From positions 248,001-312,000 of the forward strand of contig NZ_FOOT01000004.1 of the NCBI RefSeq assembly GCF_900113285.1: a stretch of 64,000 nt of DNA, given 5' to 3'. This DNA comes from Pontibacter chinhatensis (GTDB taxonomy: Bacteria; Bacteroidota; Bacteroidia; Cytophagales; Hymenobacteraceae). Made by a program: the position numbers and the translations under genes. Shown piece after piece: positions 1 through 9,860 of this stretch. Position 1 is the first letter of the stretch, and each line of letters opens with the position of its first letter. Below the pieces are notes generated by a model, which made no database searches, was not told where the DNA came from, and saw only the letters and a program-made list of their open reading frames with translations.

Positions 1-1287
1 TTCTTTGGACATTTCTGGGAGCACAATTATAAAACCGTCGCTGTTGTTCTAGGCCTAACTGTGTTGGCTTATTACCTTTTTGCTCTGGGGGATGTGCACA
101 TGCCGATCCATACAGCGGCAGAGTATTTTACGTTTGCGTCCCTTCTCAGCTCGCTCTATATCGCTGCAGGGGGCATCTACCTCAATGTCAATGCCCGTGC
201 CACACCGGCCATGAACGTGGCGCTAGTGGCCATTGGTGCTGTATTGGCGAACATTATCGGTACAACCGGTGCCTCATTGCTGCTGATTCGCCCTTTCGTC
301 AGGCTTAACAACCACCGTATCAAGGCGTACCAGATTATCTTCTTCATCTTCATCGTGAGTAATGCGGGTGGTTTGCTTACCCCGCTCGGAGACCCGCCGT
401 TGTTCATCGGTTTTATCAAGGGCGTTCCGTTCTTCTGGACACTGCAGCACCTGTTCACTCCGTGGCTGCTCTCTATTGCACTACTTTGCCTGCTGTTCTA
501 TTTTGTAGACAGCCGTAACAAGGAAACCGGGTTTACACCGAAGCCAGAGGTAGTTGCCAAAAACGACGAGAAGATGGAGTTCCACTTTGCCGGCAAACGC
601 AACCTGTTTTGGCTGGCCATTATAGTGGGCGCCGTAGCCCTGGACCCAAACGTGGTGGAGGGCCTGCCGCATATCTACTATGACGGGGCCAAAATCTCTT
701 TCCTGCGCGAGTTCATTCAGCTTTCTGCCGCATTCCTGGCTTACCGTAACTCGAATAAGTCGGCGCTGGCCGGAAACCAGTTCAACTTCCACCCTATTCT
801 GGAAGTGGTGTTCCTGTTCTTCGGTATCTTCTTTACCATGATGCCGGCCCTGCAGCTGTCTGCCCAGATTGCTTCATCACCTCAGTATGCACAGTATATC
901 ACACCAAGCTTCCTGTACTGGACAACAGGTTCACTGTCCGGTTTCCTGGACAACGCACCAACCTACGCTAACTTCCTGTCGCTGGCTATGGCCAAGTATG
1001 ACTTGTCTCAGGCGAACGTAGCGGATGTAAAAGCTTTTGCAGAAGGCACTTCTGCTGCTGGTTTAGATACGCTTATCAGTTTAGAAGCGATTTCGCTGGC
1101 ATCGGTGCTGTTTGGAGCCTTTACCTACATTGGCAACGGTCCTAACTTTATGGTGAAGGCCATTGCCGAGAGCGCTGGTATCAAGATGCCATCCTTCTTT
1201 GGCTACGTGGTGCGTTACTCTATCCCGTTCCTGCTGCCTATCCTGGCGCTGGTATGGTTCCTGGTAGTGCACTTGAGGCTGTTTTAA
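1..1287 (+). CDS. Sodium:proton antiporter / citrate-transporter-like membrane protein (5' truncated)
   Basis: The frame is open from base 1, so the true start lies outside the window; 428 residues are visible. The protein is almost entirely hydrophobic, with about ten predicted membrane segments. It carries the sequence SNAGGLLTPLGDPPLFIGF, typical of the NhaD/CitMHS/ArsB-like ion transporter superfamily, and an earlier NIIGTTGASLLLIRP segment. Family knowledge suggests an inner-membrane cation/proton antiporter or dicarboxylate carrier; the substrate cannot be read from sequence. A strong hairpin follows the stop, so it ends its transcription unit. I am confident of the superfamily, not of the substrate. 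Confidence 0.8.
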   Translation, partial: FFGHFWEHNYKTVAVVLGLTVLAYYLFALGDVHMPIHTAAEYFTFASLLSSLYIAAGGIYLNVNARATPAMNVALVAIGAVLANIIGTTGASLLLIRPFVRLNNHRIKAYQIIFFIFIVSNAGGLLTPLGDPPLFIGFIKGVPFFWTLQHLFTPWLLSIALLCLLFYFVDSRNKETGFTPKPEVVAKNDEKMEFHFAGKRNLFWLAIIVGAVALDPNVVEGLPHIYYDGAKISFLREFIQLSAAFLAYRNSNKSALAGNQFNFHPILEVVFLFFGIFFTMMPALQLSAQIASSPQYAQYITPSFLYWTTGSLSGFLDNAPTYANFLSLAMAKYDLSQANVADVKAFAEGTSAAGLDTLISLEAISLASVLFGAFTYIGNGPNFMVKAIAESAGIKMPSFFGYVVRYSIPFLLPILALVWFLVVHLRLF

Positions 1288-1304
1288 GCAGTCGATAAAA
1301 GTAT

Positions 1305-1342
1305 AAAAACCGCCGCCTCTGCATTGCAAGGGCGGCGGTTTT
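1305..1342 (+). terminator. Rho-independent terminator after the transporter gene
   Basis: An 8-bp GC stem (ccgccgcc / ggcggcgg) is flanked by A and T tracts and lies 18 bases after the stop codon. An AAGTATA motif sits directly at the foot of the stem. Confidence 0.85.
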
Positions 1343-2245
1343 CGTTTTCAAAGGGTTCCTCTTTCCTGACGCAAGCACCCGCTTGTGCCTTCAATTCCCG
1401 CTACCGCGAATTTGAAACCCGAATGGATCGCAGAGCCATACTTTATACTTGCCAGCTTATACTTCCATGAGTCACTGCTTCCTGTAACTGGACACAAGCT
1501 ATCCTTCCAAAACACCACTGTTCCTCTAGTTCCCACAAACCCACCTTTCCATAGCTAGCTTGGCTACCTCCCAGGCCGGGAGGCCTCGTTTTCCCGCTCG
1601 GCGCTGTGTTCCCTCCTGCCTTCGCTGCGCTCCGGCTGCCCTAGACGGGCACTGGATCTCACAAGGCGCCTCCCAGAAAAACTGGGTAATATTCGATAGC
1701 CTCTGCCATCACTGTCATCTCGACCACTCTTGAGGCGGGAGCCGAAGAGAGCCAGCTTAGCTGTGAGAGATCTGAAGAGAATTCCCGGTAGATCTCTCGC
1801 GCTGCTCGAGATGACAGAGAAAAGGGTAAGTATAAATTCCCCTCCTCGGAGGGGCTAGGGGTGGGTTTATACTTTGTAGGGACAGGTCGCGACCTGTCCG
1901 CGCGAGAACCGAGGCTACGAGATTTATACTTCAGCCAACGCAGCTACAGGCTCCCCTCCTGGGGGTAGGGGCCCTCGACAAGGCTAAGGAGGGGAAGGGG
2001 TGGTTGGACCCGGCGCCGCAACCAGACACTTGGGGACCTGCAGACACCACGAGCGTCTTCAAATTAAAACGAGAATGCGAGCTAAAAGCTCGTGAGCTTA
2101 GCTCGCAGGAGGAACAATAACTTAAAGTATAGAGTAAGCACCAAGTACTCAGGAAAATGAAATAATCCATCAGCATAATCGTTTTCCTATATAGTATAAA
2201 ACTTTTTTATACTTTGCCGCTAACTCAACCCTTCCATGCGCTGCT
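1343..2245. other. Gene-free spacer of 0.9 kb holding a composite repeat
   Basis: No open frame here has a credible protein. The stretch holds copy 1 of the composite repeat (about 1366-2013) and at least seven exact AAGTATA/TATACTT motifs. The last 200 bases are AT-rich and probably contain the promoter of the next gene. Confidence 0.7.
1366..2013 (+). repeat. Composite interspersed repeat, copy 1
   Basis: Ordered blocks shared with copies near 32.5 kb (inverted) and 61.5 kb: an ACACAAGCTATCCTT block, CTCCCAGGCCGGGAGGCCTC, a CACAAGGCGC...CTGGG block, an inverted TGTCATCTCGA/TCGAGATGACA pair, GGGGCTAGGGGTGGG, the palindrome GGACAGGTCGCGACCTGTCC, and GGTGGTTGGACCCGG at the end. This is the longest copy, about 650 bp. 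No coding potential or transposase is seen. Block boundaries were judged by eye. Confidence 0.8.
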
Positions 2246-2914
2246 ATGAAAAACAAATCATCTCACTTTACAGCTTACCTTGTCGCTCTTTTGCTGCTTA
2301 TACTTTGTCCGGAGCAAGCCATAGCGCAGCAGCAGGTGGTGCAGTTATCGGGGATGGTGTTGGATGAGGAGGGAACTACGGGCATGGCGGGTGTGGCTGT
2401 GTTTGTGCCGCAAACCAACAGAGGTACTAACACGAATTCCAAGGGCTTCTTTTCGCTGCCGGTGCTGCCTGGCGATAGCGTGGTAATAGCGGCGCTGGGC
2501 TACCAGAGGCAGTACTTCCTTATTCCGCATACTTTCTCCGGCACCAGCTACTCCACCTTAATTTACCTGCTCGAGAGCACTACCGCCCTGCCCACGGTAA
2601 ATGTGATGCCCTGGGCTACGGAGCGGGAGCTACGCGAGGCTATTTCCAAAGTAAAGCTTCCTGAAGAGCCGAAACCGGAAGTGGACCTGGGCCCGCTGGA
2701 GCAGAAAGACCTGACCAAAATGACTGCAATGGACGCGGAGACAAATGCGAAGTATGGCCTGCAACAGGCGGGGCAGCAACAGCAGCGGCGCTACATGGTT
2801 CCCAGCGATGTGAAAGTGCTCGGCATAGGAATTGGCAGCAACTATAAAAAGAAGAAGGCCTCCCGTGGTGCTAAAAGCCGCAGGAAGGCCTCCCAGAAAG
2901 ACGTGGCAGAATAG
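2246..2914 (+). CDS. Exported CarboxypepD_reg-like domain protein
   Basis: A 222-residue protein with an N-terminal signal peptide (hydrophobic core LVALLLLILCPEQAIAQ, cleavage near residue 28). Residues 33-110 resemble the CarboxypepD_reg-like/SusC-type beta-sandwich (GMVLDEEG, GVAVFVPQTNRGTNTNSKGFF, ALGYQ), a domain common on Bacteroidota envelope proteins. The C-terminal third is Gln/Lys rich and ends in a very basic tail (KKKKASRGAKSRRKASQK). There is no receptor barrel, so it is not a TonB receptor. It converges on aroC with only five bases between stops. Function unknown; probably periplasmic or surface-associated. Confidence 0.75.
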   Translation: MKNKSSHFTAYLVALLLLILCPEQAIAQQQVVQLSGMVLDEEGTTGMAGVAVFVPQTNRGTNTNSKGFFSLPVLPGDSVVIAALGYQRQYFLIPHTFSGTSYSTLIYLLESTTALPTVNVMPWATERELREAISKVKLPEEPKPEVDLGPLEQKDLTKMTAMDAETNAKYGLQQAGQQQQRRYMVPSDVKVLGIGIGSNYKKKKASRGAKSRRKASQKDVAE

Positions 2915-2919
2915 CCGGT

Positions 2920-3999
2920 TTATACTTTGTTCGCCCGCTGGCGCAGCAGGAAATCGGCAATAACCAGGGCGGCCATGGCGTCCACGATAGGCACGGCACG
3001 CGGCAACACGCAAGGGTCATGGCGGCCCTTGCCTTTCAGGGTAATTTCCTCGCCGGCATCGTTGATGGTGGTCTGGGGCTGCAGGATGGTGGCAACCGGC
3101 TTAAAGGCCACGTTAAAGTAGATGTCCTGCCCGTTGCTGATGCCGCCCTGTATGCCGCCGGAGTTGTTGGTGCGGGTACGCACGTTGCCCTGCTCGTCGG
3201 TATAGAACTCGTCGTTGTGCTCGGAGCCGCGCATTTTCACGCCCTCAAAGCCACTGCCATACTCAAATCCCTTCACGGCATTTATACTTAGCATGGCCTT
3301 GCCCAGCTCGGCGTGCAGCTTATCGAACACAGGCTCGCCCAAACCTGCTGGCACCCCTTGTATCACGCAGCTCACTACGCCACCAATGGTGTCCAGGGTA
3401 TCACGGGCCTCCTCTATCAGGCCAATCATGCGGGCAGCGGTGGCGCCGTCGGGGCAACGCACTTTGTTGGAGTCAATCTGGCTCAGGTCCAGCTCCTGGT
3501 ACGGCTTGCGCAACTTTATACTTCCCACCTGCGACACGTAGCTCTGCACCGAAATGCCGTAGTGCTGCAGCAGTTTAGCCGCCAGGGCACCTGCGGCCAC
3601 GCGCGCCACTGTTTCGCGGGCTGAGCTGCGGCCACCGCCACGGTAATCGCGGGCGCCATACTTGGCTGTGTAAGTATAATCGGCGTGCGAAGGGCGGAAG
3701 GCATGCTCGATGTGGCTGTAGTCGTGGCTGTGCTGGTCTTTGTTGTTGACCACCAGGGCGATGGGCGTGCCCGTGGTTTTGCCTTCAAAGATACCTGAAA
3801 GGATGGTTACCCGGTCCTCCTCCTTGCGGGGCGTGGTGATGTCGGACTGGCCGGGGCGGCGGCGGTCCAGGGCGTGCTGAATTTCGTCCACACTGATCTC
3901 CAGACCAGCCGGGCACCCGTCCACAATCACACCAACAGCCGCGCCATGCGATTCGCCGAAGGTGGTTATCTTGAAAAGCTTTCCGTAAGAGTTGCTCAT
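2920..3999 (-). CDS. aroC: Chorismate synthase
   Basis: A 359-residue protein of the usual family length. It catalyses the last shikimate-pathway step, 5-enolpyruvylshikimate-3-phosphate to chorismate, with reduced FMN, in the cytoplasm. Diagnostic stretches are FGESHG near the N-terminus, [18 protein letters not shown], the [17 protein letters not shown] signature near residue 130, and [11 protein letters not shown]. It starts two bases after the batD stop codon, so the two genes are probably cotranscribed, although they have no obvious functional link. Confidence 0.97.
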   Translation of the reverse strand: MSNSYGKLFKITTFGESHGAAVGVIVDGCPAGLEISVDEIQHALDRRRPGQSDITTPRKEEDRVTILSGIFEGKTTGTPIALVVNNKDQHSHDYSHIEHAFRPSHADYTYTAKYGARDYRGGGRSSARETVARVAAGALAAKLLQHYGISVQSYVSQVGSIKLRKPYQELDLSQIDSNKVRCPDGATAARMIGLIEEARDTLDTIGGVVSCVIQGVPAGLGEPVFDKLHAELGKAMLSINAVKGFEYGSGFEGVKMRGSEHNDEFYTDEQGNVRTRTNNSGGIQGGISNGQDIYFNVAFKPVATILQPQTTINDAGEEITLKGKGRHDPCVLPRAVPIVDAMAALVIADFLLRQRANKV

Positions 4000-4001
4000 A
4001 G

Positions 4002-5444
4002 TTATCGTTTTATGAAAATGAAGGCCGACACCGCCAGCAGCACCAGCAGGATGATGTTGGTGTAGCGCTTTATCTGGTTGGCCAGATGCACGCTTACCAA
4101 GGTGTTGTCCTCGTTTTGGATGATGTTATAAAAAACCCCCAGGTCGCGCGACATAACCAGCGCATCGGTATCGGGGGCACCCGTAATCTGTACTTTAAGG
4201 GTGGGGCGCAAGGTATCGTAGGCGGCGGCGGTGGGGTTAAAGTATACCCACTCCATTTTGCGGCCCATGTCGTAGTTACCCGCCTCGCGGCCAATAAGCG
4301 TGAACAGGAAACGCTTGGTTCCCATCACGGTGCCTGCCCGCCGGGTGATATCCTGCTGCACATCGGGCGGGAAGAAGTCGAGCCCGGAAGGCGTCTCCGG
4401 CGATGGCGGCATGATGGCGGTTAAATTGCCCGTTCCCTCCACCTGAAATATATAGCGGAAGGTTTTACCCACCGGCACCACCTCCTGCGAGAGTTGCTCT
4501 TTGAGGCGGTAATCGCCCACGGGCACCACGTCGCGCAGCGGGTGTGGCGGCAGCTCTTTTACCTGCACCTCGCGCGGCCGGGAGAAGAAGGTCTTGTAGC
4601 CCTCCTGCCTGTCCTGGGTGAGCAGGGATGGATGCTTGGCCACTTTATACTTTATCATCTCGAGCCGGAGCTGCGGAAAAACCAGTGGCTTGGGCGTAAT
4701 CGGGTAAAGCACGGCCTCGTAAAGCCTGAAGCGCAGGTAGGGCTCCCCTCGCACTGTGACGTGCTCCGGGGTAATCTCCGTGAAGTCAAACGTCTCCTCC
4801 CACACATGCGCCTGCTTGAGTTGCCGCAGGATGCCGTTCATCTGGTTGGCAAAGTCGTGGAAGTCCAGCAGGCGCTGATCCTGCTCGGCCAGGTAAAAGT
4901 ATAGTATCACGTTCACGCCCTCCCCCACAAACACTTCATCCTTGTCCGTATAAATGGTCAGGAAGGCGTTATCGTCCTTGTCCACAAACTCGGCCTCCTG
5001 CTCGGGCTGTGGCTGCTCCTCTTCCGGCACAATCAAATCAGGAGGCAGGTTGGCATTCTGCGGCACGTCGGCCTGCATCTCCGTCACGGTTATCTCCATC
5101 CCCTCCGACTGCAGCGTCTGTCCGTTCACCTTCATCGTGAAAGGCTTTAATGTATAGGTGCCTTCTTCCAGGGCGGCGTAGTTCTGGGTAATGGTCAATA
5201 TCGTGGTGGTGTTGCCGCCCGTGATGATGGTTTTGGTGGAGGAATAGCGGTTGCTTTTCTTGAATCCTTCTATTTCAGGGAAGGTGGTATTGCCCTGCAA
5301 CTGCTGGTTGTGCAGCCTCACCGAAATGGTATAGTATTGATTTAGCGGCAGCGGGCTCTTACCCAACTCAATAGCAAGCTGCTGCGCCAGCGCGGGCACG
5401 AGCATCATGAGCCAAAGAAAAAGGGTAAGTACTACAACTCGCAT
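4002..5444 (-). CDS. batD: BatD-like oxygen-tolerance protein
   Basis: A 480-residue protein with a signal peptide (residues 1-20, ending PALAQ), a long extracytoplasmic beta-rich region ([29 protein letters not shown] are typical BatD stretches), and one C-terminal membrane segment ([16 protein letters not shown]). In the family, BatD acts with MoxR, DUF58 and the VWA proteins BatA/BatB at the inner membrane. Here it is separated from the other Bat genes and followed by aroC; a moxR gene lies 23 kb away. It could belong to an incomplete or second Bat set. Confidence 0.85.
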   Translation of the reverse strand: MRVVVLTLFLWLMMLVPALAQQLAIELGKSPLPLNQYYTISVRLHNQQLQGNTTFPEIEGFKKSNRYSSTKTIITGGNTTTILTITQNYAALEEGTYTLKPFTMKVNGQTLQSEGMEITVTEMQADVPQNANLPPDLIVPEEEQPQPEQEAEFVDKDDNAFLTIYTDKDEVFVGEGVNVILYFYLAEQDQRLLDFHDFANQMNGILRQLKQAHVWEETFDFTEITPEHVTVRGEPYLRFRLYEAVLYPITPKPLVFPQLRLEMIKYKVAKHPSLLTQDRQEGYKTFFSRPREVQVKELPPHPLRDVVPVGDYRLKEQLSQEVVPVGKTFRYIFQVEGTGNLTAIMPPSPETPSGLDFFPPDVQQDITRRAGTVMGTKRFLFTLIGREAGNYDMGRKMEWVYFNPTAAAYDTLRPTLKVQITGAPDTDALVMSRDLGVFYNIIQNEDNTLVSVHLANQIKRYTNIILLVLLAVSAFIFIKR

Positions 5445-5775
5445 GTTTGGGGCCGCTTTGCAACGGACTTGGTCTGAGGTATAAAAGCAAATTTAATACT
5501 TTTTCGCTAGCAGGCACGTTTCGTATGTAAAGCCTCTCCCAGTGTAGCAAGAAGCCGGGTCCTGTGTTAGCTAACGCAGCGGCTTGTGGCAAAAGTATGA
5601 AGGCGCTTTTGCCTGATTTTCCCTCTATACACGGATACCCCACATGGTTATACTTTTACAACAAATTACGGTTCGTTAACTATATAAAGTATAAATATAA
5701 CGTGACATCCCAGCCTTACGAAAAGCTGGCCCGTATATAATCCCAAACCAGAAAATAGCTTACTATAATACCGAA
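5445..5775. other. Intergenic region upstream of batD
   Basis: No convincing gene. It contains two TATACTT/AAGTATA motifs and an AT-rich stretch after 5640. It must hold the promoters of batD (leftward) and the 63-residue gene (rightward), but I see no clean consensus. Confidence 0.5.
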
Positions 5776-5967
5776 ATGCTGGAATATGTGAAAACAATCT
5801 TAGTGAAGGTTAGCTTCGATAAGATGTTGTTTGAAAAAGAACTGCGCAAGGCGTTCAGAGTACTCGTGAAAGAGGAAATTGAGCAACTAAAACAATGGTG
5901 CTACGACCAGTTCTCAGGTGTTTACCTGATCATCCTTAACCGTGTTTTTCTAAAGCACCAAAGCTAA
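5776..5967 (+). CDS. Small conserved-looking hypothetical protein
   Basis: A 63-residue protein rich in Lys/Glu helices (VSFDKMLFEKELRKAFRVLVKEEIEQLKQWCYDQF). The composition and the ATG start at the end of an AT-rich spacer look like a genuine Cytophagales small protein rather than a chance frame. No membrane segment or catalytic motif is present. It converges on queG, with three bases between the two stops. Function unknown. Confidence 0.65.
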   Translation: MLEYVKTILVKVSFDKMLFEKELRKAFRVLVKEEIEQLKQWCYDQFSGVYLIILNRVFLKHQS

Positions 5968-5970
5968 AAA

Positions 5971-6915
5971 CTACTCCTCTTCCGGGTTGCCGTGCACAAA
6001 GCGGATGTTGCGCACCAGGCCGTTGTAACCGGTGCGCTTAACGGCTGATTTTTTAAACAGCTGCGAGAACACTTCGTGTGTCAACTCCTGCCAATCGCTC
6101 GCCTTCAGCTCCTTTAGCTGGGGGTGCGGCGCAAAGGCGGGCTCGCTATGTGGTTTACTGAAGCGGTTCCAGGGACATACATCCTGGCAGATGTCACAGC
6201 CGAAGACCCAATTCCCGAATTTCCCGTTCATTTCCTGCGGCAGCTGGTCTTTCAGCTCGATGGTAAAGTAGGAGATGCATTTGCTACCGTCCACCACGTA
6301 GGGCTCCACGATGGCGTTGGTCGGGCAGGCGTCGAGGCAGCGGGTGCAGGAGCCGCAGTAGTCTTTAATGGGCCCGTCGTATTCCAGTTCCAGGTCGATG
6401 ATGAGCTCTGCGATGAAGTAAAAGCTGCCCACTTGCGGCGTTATGAGGTTGGAGTTTTTACCGACCCAGCCCAGACCGCTCTTTTTAGCCCAGGCCTTGT
6501 CCAGCACCGGCGCCGAGTCTACGAAGCAGCGGCCGCCCACCTCCCCTATTTCCTCGTTGATGTAGCTGAGCAGCGTTTTGAGCTTGTCTTTGATGACAAA
6601 GTGGTAATCGGTGCCGTAGGCGTACTTCGAGATTTTGTAGGTATCCTCCTCCGGCTGCTGGTCTTCCTGGCTGGGGTAATAATTGAGCAGCAGCGACACC
6701 ACCGACTTGGCCCCCTCCACGAGCAGGCGCGGGTCCAGGCGCTTGTCGAAGTGGTTCTCCATGTAGTGCATCTGCCCATGCATGTGCTGGTTAAGCCAGC
6801 GCTCCAGCCGCGGCGCCTCCTCCTCCAGAAAATCCGCCTTGGAAATGCCGCAGTACATAAAGCCCAGCTCACTGGCCTTCTGCTTAATCAGGTATGTATA
6901 CTTCTCTTTGCTCAA
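5971..6915 (-). CDS. queG: Epoxyqueuosine (oQ) tRNA reductase
   Basis: A 314-residue protein that performs the last step of queuosine synthesis, reducing epoxyqueuosine to queuosine in the tRNA anticodon with cobalamin and two [4Fe-4S] clusters. The ferredoxin-like motifs are visible as [12 protein letters not shown] near residue 190 and [11 protein letters not shown] near residue 240. The N-terminal half ([39 protein letters not shown]) matches the family. Length is slightly short, with no HEAT-repeat tail, as in other Bacteroidota. Four TATACTT motifs crowd into 6897-6955, across the start codon. Confidence 0.93.
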   Translation of the reverse strand: MSKEKYTYLIKQKASELGFMYCGISKADFLEEEAPRLERWLNQHMHGQMHYMENHFDKRLDPRLLVEGAKSVVSLLLNYYPSQEDQQPEEDTYKISKYAYGTDYHFVIKDKLKTLLSYINEEIGEVGGRCFVDSAPVLDKAWAKKSGLGWVGKNSNLITPQVGSFYFIAELIIDLELEYDGPIKDYCGSCTRCLDACPTNAIVEPYVVDGSKCISYFTIELKDQLPQEMNGKFGNWVFGCDICQDVCPWNRFSKPHSEPAFAPHPQLKELKASDWQELTHEVFSQLFKKSAVKRTGYNGLVRNIRFVHGNPEEE

Positions 6916-7086
6916 TTTATACTTGGCAGCCGCTTTATACTTGACGGCTATACTTTCTGAAGAACAAAGTTAGGGAGAAAAAGGTCCGGTTAGCAATTAT
7001 TTGCTACAGCAAGGAAGTGAAGCCACTGTAAGCTACAATATGTAATATGTGTGGATAACTCACGGGAAAACTGTGGGTTACCTTAC

Positions 7087-7118
7087 TTGCTATCATCTTA
7101 TAGATTTGATTATGTTTG
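7087..7118 (+). promoter_or_regulatory. Bacteroidota-type promoter for the 7.1-7.8 kb gene pair
   Basis: TTG at 7087-7089 and TATGTTTG at 7111-7118 are separated by 21 bases, matching the TTG-N19..21-TAnnTTTG pattern of the Bacteroidota primary sigma factor. The ATG lies 22 bases downstream of the -7 box. Confidence 0.6.
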
Positions 7119-7139
7119 TTTTAAACTAACTTAATCAAA

Positions 7140-7430
7140 ATGAAAGATTTAACACCCCAAGAACGACATGCCAAACTCGTAGCGTTCGCTAAAACTATTG
7201 GCGTAGACCTCCCTAAGCAAACAAAGGAGCTGTCAGGCTATAAGCCAGAAAACTTCTCTCTGATTACGGTTAATGCAGCTGTCGCTTTATTGGTAGATGC
7301 GCTACGATTGACAGGCGGCTCGGTTGGAGGGGGCAAAGACGAGTTTAACCTCTATTACCTGCTGCAGGCTTATATGCTGGACACACAGAAGCGTGACCGA
7401 CTCAATCAACTCGTAAAGGAGATGCAATAA
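7140..7430 (+). CDS. Hypothetical protein, first of an AT-rich gene pair
   Basis: A 96-residue soluble protein with no signal peptide or membrane segment; the N-terminal part is Lys-rich (TPQERHAKLVAFAKTIGVDLPKQTKEL). I do not recognise the family. It has its own promoter-like sequence and is followed after four bases by the next gene, so the two form an operon. Base use is more AT-rich than the flanking queG and ruvB, and neither gene of the pair has an AAGTATA motif, which may point to recent acquisition. Confidence 0.65.
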   Translation: MKDLTPQERHAKLVAFAKTIGVDLPKQTKELSGYKPENFSLITVNAAVALLVDALRLTGGSVGGGKDEFNLYYLLQAYMLDTQKRDRLNQLVKEMQ

Positions 7431-7434
7431 TGAT

Positions 7435-7827
7435 ATGCTGAAGAAAAAAGAAAGAGTTCACTTTATTTTGCCTGGCTATTCCACGCTAAGTATGTATGGT
7501 AGCCACTTTAATTGGGAGTATGTTTCGGAAAAGAAAGTGGTGTATTTGCACATTAACCTGTCGGATAATCTGAAAGACTCTCAGAAGGCCTTAAATGACT
7601 ATGCAGATTGTGAAGACTTGCTTAAAGCTAGGGGAAAGATAGGGCGTATCCAGATTAACTCCCGCAAAGTTGGTGAGATTCTGGAGTCAGGACTGACTAG
7701 TTCTAAGGAGTTTAATGTGCCGTTACAGATACGATTGAATTTTGGGCAGGTACAGGCTAACTACAACATCAAGGGAGGGAAACTAAGTGAGTTCGGTGTA
7801 GATGCACAAGTTACTTATGCAGACTAA
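7435..7827 (+). CDS. Hypothetical protein, second of an AT-rich gene pair
   Basis: A 130-residue soluble protein with many beta-strand-like segments (RVHFILPGY, KKVVYLHINLSDNL, KIGRIQINSRKVGEIL, VQANYNIKGG). No known motif recognised. Its start is four bases after the stop of the upstream partner, implying translational coupling. The 262-base spacer after it contains no further gene. Function unknown; the pair should be considered together. Confidence 0.65.
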   Translation: MLKKKERVHFILPGYSTLSMYGSHFNWEYVSEKKVVYLHINLSDNLKDSQKALNDYADCEDLLKARGKIGRIQINSRKVGEILESGLTSSKEFNVPLQIRLNFGQVQANYNIKGGKLSEFGVDAQVTYAD

Positions 7828-8040
7828 GCCGAAGCTTGTCCGTATAGGCCTAAGGTAGTATAGAACATACATACTCTGAACATCTAGAGGAAGCTAACTT
7901 TGGCTTTACAAATCCTAGTCCCAATTGATGGAAACAGCGAAAGTCCCGTAAAGTACTACTTCTGGCTTCTCCTGAGAGACTTGTGCCAAAAACAGAAGCC
8001 GAGCTACAGAAAGAATTGTAGACAGCGTTAGTGAAAACAA

Positions 8041-8068
8041 AAAAAGCAGGCCATACAGCCTGCTTTTT
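8041..8068 (-). terminator. Terminator, ruvB side
   Basis: A 10-bp perfect stem, aaaaagcagg / cctgcttttt, with an eight-base loop lies just after the ruvB stop on the minus strand. It can also serve the rightward gene pair. Confidence 0.85.
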
Positions 8069-8089
8069 CCCTTATATCACAAACAGTTA

Positions 8090-9133
8090 TTACTCCGCCT
8101 GGTCGAACAGCCCGCCTGATACCACCTGTTGCGGCGGAACTTTACCCAGGTGCCTGTAGGCTGCCTCGGTTGCCTCACGGCCGCGGGCGGTACGCTTGAT
8201 GTAGCCTTCCTGGATCAGGAACGGCTCGTATACTTCCTCGATGGTCTCGGCTTCCTCGCCGCAGGCCGTCGCGATGGTGGAAATGCCCACCGGGCCGCCT
8301 TTATACTTGTCGATGATGCAGGAAAGGATGCGCTTGTCCATGTCGTCGAGGCCGTTATGGTCCACGTCCAGGGCAGCAAGTGCAAAGCGCGCTATCTCCA
8401 CATCAATGGTGCCGTCGCCTTTTACCTGGGCAAAGTCGCGGGTACGGCGCAGCAGGTTGTTGGCAATACGCGGCGTACCGCGGCTGCGGCGGGCAATCTC
8501 GAAGGCGGCATCGGCATGTATCGGCGCACCCAGCAAAGCCGACGAACGCTTCACAATAGAAGTAAGCAGCTCGGCATCGTAGTACTCCAGGCGCGAGTTA
8601 ATGCTGAAACGGGCACGCAGCGGCGCCGTGAGCAAACCGGAACGCGTGGTGGCGCCAATCAGCGTGAACGGGTTCAGGCTAATCTGCACAGAGCGCGCGT
8701 TCGGACCAGAGTCGAGCATGATGTCGATTTTGTAGTCTTCCATGGCTGAGTACAAGTACTCCTCCACAATCGGGTTGAGGCGGTGGATCTCGTCGATGAA
8801 AAGCACATCGTTCGCATCCAGGTTCGTCAGCAAGCCCGCCAAATCGCTTGGTTTATCCAGCACCGGGCCGGAAGTCATTTTTATACCTGCGTCTAGCTCT
8901 GAGGCAATGATGTGCGAGAGCGTGGTTTTCCCCAGGCCCGGAGGTCCGTGCAGCAGCACGTGGTCCAGGGCCTCGCCACGGCGCTTGGCCGCCTGCACAA
9001 ATATCTTCAGGTTCTCCACCACTTTGGCCTGGCCGGTAAAGTCGGCAAAGCTGAGCGGGCGGAGCGCCTTGTCTATATCGCGTTCGGCTGGCGTCATGTA
9101 GTCATTTCCGCCAGTGAGATAATCTTCCCTCAT
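8090..9133 (-). CDS. ruvB: Holliday junction branch migration helicase RuvB
   Basis: A 347-residue AAA+ ATPase that drives branch migration with RuvA during recombination repair. Visible are [14 protein letters not shown], Walker [11 protein letters not shown], Walker B FIDEIHR, the sensor [18 protein letters not shown], and the C-terminal winged-helix segment ([17 protein letters not shown]). Length fits the family. Two TATACTT motifs abut the start codon (9134-9150). ruvA and ruvC are not adjacent, as is usual in Bacteroidota. Confidence 0.97.
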   Translation of the reverse strand: MREDYLTGGNDYMTPAERDIDKALRPLSFADFTGQAKVVENLKIFVQAAKRRGEALDHVLLHGPPGLGKTTLSHIIASELDAGIKMTSGPVLDKPSDLAGLLTNLDANDVLFIDEIHRLNPIVEEYLYSAMEDYKIDIMLDSGPNARSVQISLNPFTLIGATTRSGLLTAPLRARFSINSRLEYYDAELLTSIVKRSSALLGAPIHADAAFEIARRSRGTPRIANNLLRRTRDFAQVKGDGTIDVEIARFALAALDVDHNGLDDMDKRILSCIIDKYKGGPVGISTIATACGEEAETIEEVYEPFLIQEGYIKRTARGREATEAAYRHLGKVPPQQVVSGGLFDQAE

Positions 9134-9348
9134 GTTATACTTTATACTTTAAATACAGGCTTATTTGCAGCACCTTATCCTAACAGCCAGCCTGTGTAAT
9201 TGGCTCCATTTCTGCCTACTAATTTACGCATTTTTGCTAAATATTTTATACTATCAAAGTGTAAATCTAACCTCATTAGCAAAACATCTGATTCCTACTT
9301 AAACTCGTACCGGGAATGTACCTTTCGGTGCCCTAAGTTAAGCATCGC

Positions 9349-9855
9349 ATGCACCAAAGTCATCAGAAAATTACCAGCCACGCTTTCTTCAGCCCCGGCG
9401 ACGATTGTTTAAACGCCATCATCAGCGCCATGGACGAGGCGGAAAAGACGATAAAGATCTGCGTGTTCACCATCAGCGACGACCGCATTACGGAGGCTAT
9501 TCTGCGGGCTTACCACCGTGGCATAAGTATAAAAATCATCACCGATAACCAGAAACTGCACGACACAGGCTCAGACATCCGGGAGCTGGCCGTAAAGGGG
9601 CTGAACGTGCGCATCGACAAAACGCGCAGCCACATGCATCACAAGTTCGCCATCTTCGACGAGGCCCGCGTACTGACCGGCAGCTACAACTGGACTCGCA
9701 GCGCCGCCCTGCACAACCACGAGAACATCCTCGTCACCGATAACTTCACCATCGTGCAGGACTACAGCCGCGAATTCGACCGCCTCTGGGAAAGTATGAT
9801 GACGTACGTGCCGGGCAAAAAGTATAAAGACAGGTATGGGGAGGAGGAAGAGTAG
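9349..9855 (+). CDS. Single-HKD phospholipase D-like protein
   Basis: A 168-residue PLD-superfamily protein. The HKD motif is at H97, K99 and D104, followed by GSYNWTRSA with the conserved Asn. Only one HKD is present, so an active enzyme would be a homodimer, as in bacterial Nuc endonuclease and mitochondrial cardiolipin hydrolase. Residues 20-70 (AISAMDEAEKTIKICVFTISD) are the usual strand-helix start. No signal peptide is evident, so a cytoplasmic nuclease is more likely than a secreted phospholipase. An in-frame stop 13 bases upstream supports this ATG. Substrate unknown. Confidence 0.85.
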   Translation: MHQSHQKITSHAFFSPGDDCLNAIISAMDEAEKTIKICVFTISDDRITEAILRAYHRGISIKIITDNQKLHDTGSDIRELAVKGLNVRIDKTRSHMHHKFAIFDEARVLTGSYNWTRSAALHNHENILVTDNFTIVQDYSREFDRLWESMMTYVPGKKYKDRYGEEEE

Positions 9856-9860
9856 GTTCT

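Noticed and set aside
1348..2176. Two short open frames inside the first spacer
   Set aside because: They cover the composite repeat blocks, contain no protein-like features, and equivalents in copies 2 and 3 are not kept in frame.
2206..2214. TATACTT as the -7 promoter element
   Set aside because: TATACTTTG resembles TAnnTTTG but has one base too many between TA and TTTG, and the motif is just as common inside genes and after them, in both orientations. It may act as a promoter in places, but that cannot explain its distribution.
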